From Cyanophora paradoxa (lineage: Eukaryota > Glaucocystophyceae > Cyanophorales > Cyanophoraceae), in assembly GCA_004431415.1 (NCBI GenBank), contig QPMI01000572.1, positions 62,001 to 126,000 of the forward strand: 64,000 nucleotides of DNA. Direction: 5' to 3'. A model generated the notes under the pieces. It worked only from the letters and a program-made list of their open reading frames with translations. It did no database searches and was not told where the DNA came from. The translations under genes were made by a program, and so were the position numbers. Within the stretch, counting starts at the first letter, position 1. Each line of letters begins with the position of its first letter. This document shows positions 15,001 to 25,600 of the stretch, one piece after another.

Positions 15001-18000
15001 CTGCCCGTCGCGCAGCGGCGTAAAGGTGCAGTTGAGCGCCGAGCCGTCGGGGATGGAGGCGTCGGTGTTGTTGGGCGAGCATGCCGTCGCGATTGACGTC
15101 GGGGCGTCTGGGCGGCGCGCGGCGTCAGGGGCGGCCCGCGAGGGCGGCCGCGGGGGTCGCCTTCGGGGCCGGCGCAGCGCACCGATCGCATACAGCGGCC
15201 AGCTCGCCCCGCCCGGGCCCCCCACCAGCTCGCCCGGCCCCGTCACGGGGAAGGGCCGCAGCGGAACCGAGAACGGGACCGAGTTGAAGGTCGCCGGCGG
15301 GGCCGAGATGTTCACGTTTTGCGCCCCGACCACGCCGCTCGCCGTCAGGCTGCCCCCGCCCCGTCAGCCGGCGGCGGCTGCGGATCCGGCGGGCCAGCGC
15401 GAAAACGCCTCGCACGCACCTCACGGACGCGGCCCTCACCCACACGGGACTCCCGCCGAGCGTGGGCGTCAGCGTGCAGTTGAAGGCGCTGCCCGCCATG
15501 TACAGCTGCGCGCCGCCGTCGCTGAGGGCCCCGCCCCGCAGGCCAGCGCTGCCGCGTCGGGCGTCGTCGTCACCACGATCGCCACCGCCGCCTCCGCCAC
15601 GCACGCGCCCCGGTCCCCGCCCGCGCAGCGGTGCACCACCAGCGACCCGGGGCCCGTCGTGGGCGCCGCCGGGACTGCCGTGCTGCTCGTCCACGAGCTC
15701 GCGACGCCCGTCACGTTGCCCACCGCGCTCAGTGGGCTCGCCAGCGTGCCCGTCCCCGTCAGCGCCACGGACGTCGGCGCCGTCCAGAGCGGCTGCCCGT
15801 CGCGCAGCGGCGTAAAGGTGCAGTTGAGCGCCGAGCCGTCGGGGATGGAGGCGTCGGTGTTGTTGGGCGAGCACGCCGTCGCGATCGACGTCGGGGCGTC
15901 TGGGCGGCGCGCGGCGTCAGGGGCGGCCCGCGAGGGCGGCCGCGGGGTCGCCTTCGGGGCCGGCGCAGCGCACCGATCGCATACAGCGGCCAGCTCGCCC
16001 CGCCCGGGCCCGCCACCAGCTCGCCCGGCCCCGTCACGGGGAAGGGCCGCAGCGGAACCGAGAACGGGAACGAGTTGAAGGTCGCCGGCGGGCCGAGATG
16101 TTCACGTTTTGCGCCCCGACCACGCCGCTCGCCGTCAGGCTGCCCCGCCCCGTCAGCCGGCGGCGGCTGCGGATCCCGGCGGGCCAGCGCGAAAACGCCT
16201 CGCACGCACCTCACGGACGCGGCCCTCACCCACACGGGACTCCCGCCGAGCGTGGGCGCCAGCGTGCAGTTGAAGGCGCTGCCCGCCATGTACAGCTGCG
16301 CGCCGCCGTCGCTGAGGGCCCCCGCCCCGCAGGCCAGCGCTGCCGCGTCGGGCGTCGTCGTCACCACGATCGCCACCGCCGCCTCCGCCACGCACGCGCC
16401 CCGGTCCCGCCCGCGCAGCGGTGCACCACCAGCGACCCGGGGCCCGTCGTGGGCGCCGCCGGGACCGCCGTGCTGCTCGTCCACGAGCTCGCGACGCCCG
16501 TCACGTTGCCCACCGCGCTCAGCGGGCTCGCCAGCGTGCCCGTCCCCGTCAGCGCCACGTACGTCGGCGCCGTCCAGAGCGGCTGCCCGTCGCGCAGCGG
16601 CGTAAAGGTGCAGTTGAGCGCCGAGCCGTCGGGGATGGAGGCGTCGGTGTTGTTGGGCGAGCACGCCGTCGCGATCGACGTCGGGGCGTCTGGGCGGCGC
16701 GCGGCGTCAGGGGCGGCCCGCGAGGGCGGTCGCGGGGGTCGCCTTCGGGGCCGGCGCAGCGCACCGATCGCATACAGCGGCCAGCTCGCCCCGCCCGGGC
16801 CCGCCACCAGCTCGCCCGGCCCCGTCACGGGGAAGGGCCGCAGCGGAACGAGAACGGGAACGAGTTGAAGGTCGCCGGCGGGGCCGAGATGTTCACGTTT
16901 TGCGCCCCGACCACGCCGCTCGCCGTCAGGCTGCCCCCGCCCCGTCAGCCGGCGGCGGCTGCGGATCCGGCGGGCCAGCGCGAAAACGCCTCGCACGCAC
17001 CTCACGGACGCGGCCCTCACCCACACGGGACTCCCGCCGAGCGTGGGCGCCAGCGTGCAGTTGAAGGCGCTGCCCGCCATGTACAGCTGCGCGCCGCCGT
17101 CGCTGAGGGCCCCCGCCCCGCAGGCCAGCGCTGCCGCGTCGGGCGTCGTCGTCACCACGATCGCCACCGCCGCCTCCGCCACGCACGCGCCCCGGTCCCC
17201 GCCCGCGCAGCGGTGCACCACCAGCGACCCGGGGCCCGTCGTGGGCGCCGCCGGGACCGCCGTGCTGCTCGTCCACGAGCTCGCGACGCCCGTCACGTTG
17301 CCCACCGCGCTCAGCGGGCTCGCCAGCGTGCCCGTCCCGTCAGCGCCACGTACGTCGGCGCCGTCCAGAGCGGCTGCCCGTCGCGCAGCGGCGTAAAGGT
17401 GCAGTTGAGCGCCGAGCCGTCGGGGATGGAGGCGTCGGTGTTGTTGGGCGAGCACGCCGTCGCGATCGACGTCGGGGCGTCTGGGCGGCGCGCGGCGTCA
17501 GGGGCGGCCCGCGAGGGCGGCCGCGGGGGTCGCCTTCGGGGCCGGCGCAGCGCACCGATCGCATACAGCGGCCAGCTCGCCCCGCCCGGGCCCGCCACCA
17601 GCTCGCCCGGCCCCGTCACGGGGAAGGGCCGCAGCGGAACCGAGAACGGGAACGAGTTGAAGGTCGCCGGCGGGGCCGAGATATTCACGTTTTGCGCCCC
17701 GACCACGCCGCTCGCCGTCAGGCTGCCCCCGCCCCGTCAGCCGGCGGCGGCTGCGGATCCCGGCGGGCCAGCGCGAAAACGCCTCGCACGCACCTCACGG
17801 ACGCGGCCCTCACCCACACGGGACTCCCGCCGAGCGTGGGCGCCAGCGTGCAGTTGAAGGCGCTGCCCGCCATGTACAGCTGCGCGCCGCCGTCGCTGAG
17901 GGCCCCCGCCCCGCAGGCCAGCGCTGCCGCGTCGGGCGTCGTCGTCACCACGATCGCCACCGCCGCCTCCGCCACGCACGCGCCCCGGTCCCCGCCCGCG

Positions 18001-21000
18001 CAGCGGTGCACCACCAGCGACCCGGGGCCCGTCGTGGGCGCCGCCGGGACCGCCGTGCTGCTCGTCCACGAGCTCGCGACGCCCGTCACGTTGCCCACCG
18101 CGCTCAGCGGGCTCGCCAGCGTGCCCGTCCCCGTCAGCGCCACGTACGTCGGCGCCGTCCAGAGCGGCTGCCCGTCGCGCAGCGGCGTAAAGGTGCAGTT
18201 GAGCGCCGAGCCGTCGGGGATGGAGGCGTCGGTGTTGTTGGGCGAGCACGCCGTCGCGATCGACGTCGGGGCGTCTGGGCGGCGCGCGGCGTCAGGGGCG
18301 GCCCGCGAGGGCGGCCGCGGGGGTCGCCTTCGGGGCCGGCGCAGCGCACCGATCGCATACAGCGGCCAGCTCGCCCCGCCCGGGCCCGCCACCAGCTCGC
18401 CCGGCCCCGTCACGGGGAAGGGCCGCAGCGGAACCGAGAACGGGAACGAGTTGAAGGTCGCCGGCGGGGCCGAGATATTCACGTTTTGCGCCCCGACCAC
18501 GCCGCTCGCCGTCAGGCTGCCCCCGCCCCGTCAGCCGGCGGCGGCTGCGGATCCCGGCGGGCCAGCGCGAAAACGCCTCGCACGCACCTCACGGACGCGG
18601 CCCTCACCCACACGGGACTCCCGCCGAGCGTGGGCGCCAGCGTGCAGTTGAAGGCGCTGCCCGCCATGTACAGCTGCGCGCCGCCGTCGCTGAGGGCCCC
18701 CGCCCCGCAGGCCAGCGCTGCCGCGTCGGGCGTCGTCGTCACCACGATCGCCACCGCCGCCTCCGCCACGCACGCGCCCCGGTCCCCGCCCGCGCAGCGG
18801 TGCACCACCAGCGACCCGGGGCCCGTCGTGGGCGCCGCCGGGACCGCCGTGCTGCTCGTCCACGAGCTCGCGACGCCCGTCACGTTGCCCACCGCGCTCA
18901 GCGGGCTCGCCAGCGTGCCCGTCCCCGTCAGCGCCACGTACGTCGGCGCCGTCCAGAGCGGCTGCCCGTCGCGCAGCGGCGTAAAGGTGCAGTTGAGCGC
19001 CGAGCCGTCGGGGATGGAGGCGTCGGTGTTGTTGGGCGAGCACGCCGTCGCGATCGACGTCGGGGCGTCTGGGCGGCGCGCGGCGTCAGGGCGGCCCGCG
19101 AGGGCGGTCGCGGGGGTCGCCTTCGGGCCGGCGCAGCGCACCGATCGCATACAGCGGCCAGCTCGCCCCGCCCGGGCCCGCCACCAGCTCGCCCGGCCCC
19201 GTCACGGGGAAGGGCCGCAGCGGAACCGAGAACGGGAACGAGTTGAAGGTCGCCGGCGGGGCCGAGATGTTCACGTTTTGCGCCCCGACCACGCCGCTCG
19301 CCGTCAGGCTGCCCCCGCCCCGTCAGCCGGCGGCGGCTGCGGATCCCGGCGGGCCAGCGCGAAAACGCCTCGCACGCACCTCACGGACGCGGCCCTCACC
19401 CACACGGGACTCCCGCCGAGCGTGGGCGCCAGCGTGCAGTTGAAGGCGCTGCCCGCCATGTACAGCTGCGCGCCGCCGTCGCTGAGGGCCCCGCCCCGCA
19501 GGCCAGCGCTGCCGCGTCGGGCGTCGTCGTCACCACGATCGCCACCGCCGCCTCCGCCACGCACGCGCCCCGGTCCCCGCCCGCGCAGCGGTGCACCACC
19601 AGCGACCGGGGCCCGTCGTGGGCGCCGCCGGACCGCCGTGCTGCTCGTCCACGAGCTCGCGACGCCCGTCACGTTGCCCACCGCGCTCAGTGGCTCGCCA
19701 GCGTGCCCGTCCCCGTCAGCGCCACGTACGTCGGCGCCGTCCAGAGCGGCTGCCCGTCGCGCAGCGGCGTAAAGGTGCAGTTGAGCGCCGAGCCGTCGGG
19801 ATGGAGGCGTCGGTGTTGTTGGGCGAGCACGCCGTCGCGATTGACGTCGGGGCGTCTGGGCGGCGCGCGGCGTCAGGGGCGGCCCGCGAGGGCGGCCGCG
19901 GGGGTCGCCTTCGGGGCCGGCGCAGCGCACCGATCGCATACAGCGGCCAGCTCGCCCGCCCGGGCCCCCCACCAGCTCGCCCGGCCCCGTCACGGGGAAG
20001 GGCCGCAGCGGAACCGAGAACGGGAACGAGTTGAAGGTCGCCGGCGGGGCCGAGATGTTCACGTTTTGCGCCCCGACCACGCCGCTCGCCGTCAGGCTGC
20101 CCCCGCCCCGTCAGCCGGCGGCGGCTGCGGATCCCGGCGGGCCAGCGCGAAAACGCCTCGCACGCACCTCACGGACGCGGCCCTCACCCACACGGGACTC
20201 CCGCCGAGCGTGGGCGCCAGCGTGCAGTTGAAGGCGCTGCCCGCCATGTACAGCTGCGCGCCGCCGTCGCTGAGGGCCCCCGCCCCGCAGGCCAGCGCTG
20301 CCGCGTCGGGCGTCGTCGTCACCACGATCGCCACCGCCGCCTCCGCCACGCACGCGCCCCGGTCCCGCCCGCGCAGCGGTGCACCACCAGCGACCCGGGC
20401 CCGTCGTGGGCGCCGCGGGACCGCCGTGCTGCTCGTCCACGAGCTCGCGACGCCCGTCACGTTGCCCACCGCGCTCAGCGGGCTCGCCAGCGTGCCCGTC
20501 CCCGTCAGCGCCACGTACGTCGGCGCCGTCCAGAGCGGCTGCCCGTCGCGCAGCGGCGTAAAGGTGCAGTTGAGCGCCGAGCCGTCGGGATGGAGGCGTC
20601 GGTGTTGTTGGCGAGCACGCCGTCGCGATCGACGTCGGGGCGTCTGGGCGGCGCGCGGCGTCAGGGGCGGCCCGCGAGGGCGGCCGCGGGGGTCGCCTTC
20701 GGGACCGGCGCAGCGCACCGATCGCATACAGCGGCCAGCTCGCCCCGCCCGGGCCCGCCACCAGCTCGCCCGGCCCCGTCACGGGGAAGGGCCGCAGCGG
20801 AACCGAGAACGGGAACGAGTTGAAGGTCGCCGGCGGGGCCGAGATATTCACGTTTTGCACCCCGACCACGCCGCTCGCCGACAGGCTGCCCCCGCCCCGT
20901 CAGCCGGCGGCGGCTGCGGATCCCGGCGGGCCAGCGCGAAAACGCCTCGCACGCACCTCACGGACGCGGCCCTCACCCACACGGGACTCCCGCCGAGCGT

Positions 21001-22576
21001 GGGCGCCAGCGTGCAGTTGAAGGCGCTGCCCGCCATGTACAGCTGCGCGCCGCCGTCGCTGAGGGCCCCCGCCCCGCAGGCCAGCGCTGCCGCGTCGGGC
21101 GTCGTCGTCACCACGATCGCCACCGCCGCCTCCGCCACGCACGCGCCCCGTCCCCGCCCGCGCAGCGGTGCACCACCAGCGACCCGGGCCCGTCGTGGGC
21201 GCCGCCGGGACCGCCGTGCTGCTCGTCCACGAGCTCGCGACGCCCGTCACGTTGCCCACCGCGCTCAGCGGGCTCGCCAGCGTGCCCGTCCCCGTCAGCG
21301 CCACGTACGTCGGCGCCGTCCAGAGCGGCTGCCCGTCGCGCAGCGGCGTAAAGGTGCAGTTGAGCGCCGAGCCGTCGGGGATGGAGGCGTCGGTGTTGTT
21401 GGGCGAGCATGCCGTCGCGATCGACGTCGGGGCGTCTGTGTAGCGCCATTCAGGCTTTGACGCGTCATGATCAGGTGCTTTCTATATCTATGGGTGGCAT
21501 GCGGGAGCAGGTTGATGGTAGGCATATTTACCAATGCTGATCAGATTTAGGGAAATGTTGCCTGGGGTAAAGGATATCCAGCCAGGTCCCGTTGTCGGAA
21601 ACGAGGGAAGAGTCACGTTGAAGAAGAACACAGAATTCGATCCTTCAAGTGCGGGCAGGAAAAAAGGCGCCTCGAAAATTCCTCCACTCTGCACCCTGCA
21701 GCATGCACAGAAGAAAGAATGTTGTGAGCACAAATATTCAGGCGAGAATCATTTTATTTTTAATTTCTTCGACACGCACGTGATTGCCTGGGCGCGCGAC
21801 CAAACCGTCACGTTTCCCCGTTGTGGATAAAGCTGACACAGAAAGCTTGTTCCCGCAAACATTAGTGTTTGGTTGGCCACAAGAAGTGGTTCGGAAAGGG
21901 TGAGCCCGGGCACGCTGCAGGTGACGAGAAGCCCATCTGGTCTTGCTACAATCGCCGCCTGTATCCGCCCCTGCTCTCGGCACGTGCCCGACGCCGTGCA
22001 GATCAGTACAACGAGCGCGGCTGGTCCCAGTTTGGGGTACTCCGGCGCCTTGAACGATGTCTGGAAGGACGTGGCAGCGGCGTCGGAGGCATTTTGGACG
22101 AGTGCGTTCCCTTCGACGTCACGGCCAGCGAAAAGACCTTCGCCAACAAGGACGAACGAGCTCCCAAGCGCTGTAATCGCCGTCCCATTCTTGAGGGGTA
22201 CGTGAGTACAGTTGACCCACTCGCCTTCCAGGACAGTCATGTCCGCCTCAATCGAGGAGCAGGTCGTGTTGATGGCGTCCGGAAAGTCGACCACGGTGAA
22301 ATTGACGATCGCGAGCCCGCCCGGGCCCGTCGTTACATTCGCAGGCCCAAGGACGTTCGACGTCGACACGCTGAAGAAGAGCTCGTTGCCGGCGATGGGG
22401 GAGACGGCGGACGCGGTGAGGCCGGGCGAGAGAATCACCGAGATGTTGGCGGCCGCCGAGTAGGAGCGCTCGAGCACCCCCGTCGCTGTGGAGTACGGGA
22501 CAATGGTGCACGCTAGAGCTCCTGCCGTTCCCGAAGGGACGGATCTCGAGCTAGCCAAGGGCCCACAATCGACCAA
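1..22576 (-). CDS. Giant tandem-module extracellular protein, main body (3' end beyond left edge)
   Basis: The minus strand encodes dozens of related modules of about 108 residues, each with a Cys/glycosylation motif (NCT, with C in a LNCTFTP or FNCTLTP context), an aromatic PVW or PLW step, an NVT/NIS sequon and a TGPG turn. Modules alternate in two types that pair into a 216-residue unit. From 5' to 3' there is a diverged pair (22576-21440), the homogenised 794-bp array (21437-4450), two copies of a 1679-bp segment holding diverged units, and further diverged modules down to about 730. Exon-like sequence continues toward position 1 (for example NWTSNGT near 285), so the 3' end lies outside the window. 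The many sequons and paired cysteines suggest a secreted or cell-surface beta-sandwich (Ig-like) protein; the fold is inferred. I do not recognise the family. The array alone gives over 4,500 residues. Several units contain one-base indels that break frame. Confidence 0.72.
1492..4786 (-). repeat. Direct duplication with 1679-bp period (two copies)
   Basis: Copy 1 (about 1492-3094) and copy 2 (about 3171-4773) are nearly identical apart from rare substitutions, for example at 1588 versus 3267 and 1682 versus 3361. They are separated by about 75 bp of unrelated AT-richer sequence (3095-3170). Each copy spans diverged modules of the giant gene plus the first part of a 794-type unit, and copy 2 continues directly into the 794-bp array. 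This is a separate, larger-scale amplification event in the same gene. Confidence 0.93.
4450..21437 (-). repeat. 794-bp tandem array, about 21-22 near-identical coding units
   Basis: The same landmark (plus-strand GTGCACCACCAGCGACC) recurs at about 4519, 5313, 6107, 6900, 7694, 8487, 9280, 10074, 10867, 11664, 12458, 13252, 14046, 14839, 15631, 16421, 17214, 18006, 18800, 19591, 20379 and 21168. The period is 794 bp, shrinking to 788-793 where single bases are missing. Units differ by only a few substitutions. Each unit encodes one two-module 216-residue block on the minus strand plus two introns. A further, partly diverged copy of the same stretch lies at about 2769-3094. The left boundary runs into the 1679-bp duplicated segment. 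The right boundary is at an intron acceptor (about 21437), beyond which a diverged exon follows. Confidence 0.97.
4788..5100 (-). other. Representative intron pair of the array unit (75 nt and 71 nt)
   Basis: Intron at 4788-4862 (75 nt): on the minus strand it starts GTGCGCTGCG after a GCG ATC G exon end, contains CCCCTGACG near its 3' end and stops in CCCAG. Intron at 5030-5100 (71 nt): starts GTGCGTGCGAGG, contains GGCTGACGGG and ends GGGGGCAG. The exon between them is 167 nt (4863-5029) and the next exon is 481 nt (5101-5581). Together they are 648 nt, exactly 216 codons, whereas the 794-bp unit is not a multiple of three. The same pair recurs in every unit. Confidence 0.85.
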
Positions 22577-22619
22577 GGTCTGTACGGGTGGAACTGCGGA
22601 ATCGCTCGTCAGCCATTGC

Positions 22620-25600
22620 GACGAAAACCTATTTTAGAACGCGGCAGTTATTAGTAATTATATAAGCACCGTGCACGATGACGGAAGCGTTCGCATCCGC
22701 AACGGGGACGCACACATTGCTGACGTTGAAACCGAAGAACACTGCGCGTGCACAACGCGATTAGAAACGATATCGATGCTGGCGAACCCAGCAATACGGT
22801 TTTGACAAGAGATTTATCATTACCTTTTCCACTATTTGGATACGAGGTGTTGAGAGAAAAGGAGAGTTTGGATGTAGTTACGGTTCTTAAGGTCGAGTAA
22901 TATATTGCATCTGGAACATAGGAGGTAGATCCCCAATTATGGTCTGCGGCGAGAATGTTCCCCAGACTTGCGATCGCGGCCGCTCCGGATCCCGTTTCAC
23001 GCGAAATACACAGCGACGTGTCCAGTGTTGAAGCCCGCCGGACACGCGTCGCATTTCCGAGGACACTGACGTTTTCCGCAGCGTCAGCCCAAATCGAGTC
23101 CTTCGAGTTGTATATCATTGTGTCTGGCATGCGCACCGTGGGAAGAATGTACATACTCTGAGGTTGCCAGAGGCGAGCTCGCTGATAGCGGAAATTCCAG
23201 AGCCGCAATCGAAGACCGACGTGGAGTCCGCAGTCCCTATGAGCATATATGTCTCATCTGAAGTCGCGATATCGAGCGAAGGCCAGAGCTTCGAAGTCAC
23301 GGCCATCTTGAAATAAAAACGCAACAACGGCACCAGTGCCGTCGTAGTGAACTCCGCAAGAAAGGCCGTATAACGATCCGAGTCTGCGGATGCGATCATT
23401 AGCTTCTCCGATCGATTAATTTGCCAATTCGAATTCGAATTTCGTCACTCACGAGGGCTAACCGCCGACGAAAGAATTGGCGCGACGGGATCTGTGCCAA
23501 GACGGGCGTATGTTCATCATGCGGCACGCGCAATCACAACGAAAAGCAACGTTGTTGTCGAAACGCACTAGCGCCGAACGCAGCAATGATGGCAGCATCA
23601 GATCCCGGAGCTGCCCGCGCTGAGAGAGTCAACCGTTCCCGCTCCAATGGATACGCCGCGCCTCTGCGCCTCGGGTAGAACGTGCATGTGAACTGCACAC
23701 ATGAGCAACACAATCGTAAGAGCTCATGATCATTCTCTTTCTAAATCGCGAACGCCAGAAGAAACTATATATACCGTTGTGTTGCGCTCCAAAAATATAT
23801 ACGCCCCGCTTCTGTCGCTCGGATCGGCCGGAATTAGCGTCGAGCAGTTGAGTTTGCTGGTGGTATCTGGTATTCCAGTCGACTCGAACGCTGACAGACA
23901 GTAATCAATTCAGTGCTGCCCATGTCTCGGACATCCACAAAAGCAGCGCGTTCGTCGGAGGGCACCTTCGAACGCCCAGAACCCGGTGAACATATCTGTG
24001 GGGAGCAGCTTCGCGCCACCCGTGACATAGGACATCTGTGAGTTGCAAAGCACCAAACGTTTTATTAACCTCAAGCTCATAATTTGAGAAGTCGTTTATA
24101 AACCGCTGCCTGGAGTGAGCAAAAACTGCACCTGGCAGCCATACGACGTGAACATTGGCCGTGTGCGCGCAGCAAGAGCCCTTGAGACATCTGCGAAAGT
24201 CGACCAGTTGCCGACTGCGGGTTCGTAGTACAAAAACGTCGTCCCCGGATCCTTAATGCTCGTGCTCGAAGACCTATATCTGCTGCGTGAAATGCTGCTA
24301 ATCGTAGAGAAACTATAGCTGCACAAACCCGTAAAGAAACCAGAGCGCGTTGTTGCACGTGAAGACATGCGCGAAGGCCGAAGCGACTGGGGCGCTAGGA
24401 AGCGCTTTCCATGCCTTCACAACAGCAGAGGCGACTCGCAGGTCGACCGTCCAGAGATCAGATATAAACACTCCGGCGGACGATAATCCGCCGTACACGT
24501 ACTGCTAGTGTGTCATTCACCAATTTCTAGCGAAGCATATGATCATGAGTGCGGGGTTCCGAACCAGTTGCCCGTTATAAACTGAAATCGGAATAATTAT
24601 ACTCGAATTAGTAACTCTAATCGAATAATGTATTCGTAGTAAATCGATCCACACCTTGGGCTGTCGATCCCTCCCGCCCCTGTGGACTGCTGCTGTCTTC
24701 AGGCGATGAAGGGATTTCGATCCTCCACGTGTTGGATGCGATGTCGTAAGAGAACTTATGTGTCGCGCGACTGAAAGTCAGTACAAGGTTTTGAAAGCAA
24801 AACAATACCAATGGCATCTAGAGCGCACGAGATCGTTAGAGAGACACTGGACGAAAGGCGACGTTCCTGCGTATGCGCATATTATAATTATCGATTGTTG
24901 AAGATATTCACGCGCTGCGATTATCTCAATGAATCAGCTCCTAAATAGTGACTTTCGAACCTGTGGCCATCATTTCGTACTTGAGATTGAAAGTCCATGT
25001 GCCAGCGTACACGTTCACCGGCCCCGGCTCGTAGCACTGCGGGTGCGACAATGTCATGATTTGTTTTTTTGAATTTTTCAGCGACATGAAGATGGGCGCG
25101 CGGACCGTGCCGTCGCAGGGGAAATACTCGAGACAGAACGAGGGCACAGTCACTTCGCCTTTGTCATTCACCTCCGGTTCCGAGTACCGGACACAGCAAT
25201 CTACCGTGCACGTGTATGCCTCGCCCCCCGGGTACTGCGAGACTTGCAAGGCTGCGGTCGCGAGACAGACTCTTTGAGCACTTCGTGGTATCTATGACTT
25301 CGATTTAATTTGCTCTAGATCTGCGCACTGATATTGAGAGATGGCAACATCATTGTGACCGACTCGTACGAAGAGCTGCGCGCGAGAGATTGAATAATTA
25401 GTGAGTGAAGGCCACATTCTGCAAAGAGGCCGCTTGCGCACCTGACGGAGCCGCAGGTCACGGGTCCGTCTCCAGTGCAGAACAAGGTCGAGTTTTTGTA
25501 GCTGGAAACGGGACCGTAGGATCCCTCTCCGACCTAATCAGCGGCATAAGTTTAATGATAGCTTATGATTAGCAGCAGAACCGAAAATTGTCTAGGCAAA

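Noticed and set aside
4450-21437. Non-coding satellite DNA
   Set aside because: Each unit preserves open frame, splice sites and a coding length divisible by three after intron removal, and diverged homologous modules flank the array.
4450-21437. CRISPR array
   Set aside because: The period (794 bp) is far too long, there are no unique spacers, and the organism is eukaryotic by its introns.
4521-21460. Long plus-strand frames across the array as real genes
   Set aside because: They lack domain signatures, are rich in Arg/Ala/Pro as expected for shadows of GC-rich code, run through the minus-strand introns and change frame between units. The minus strand shows conserved Cys, sequons and consistent splice sites.
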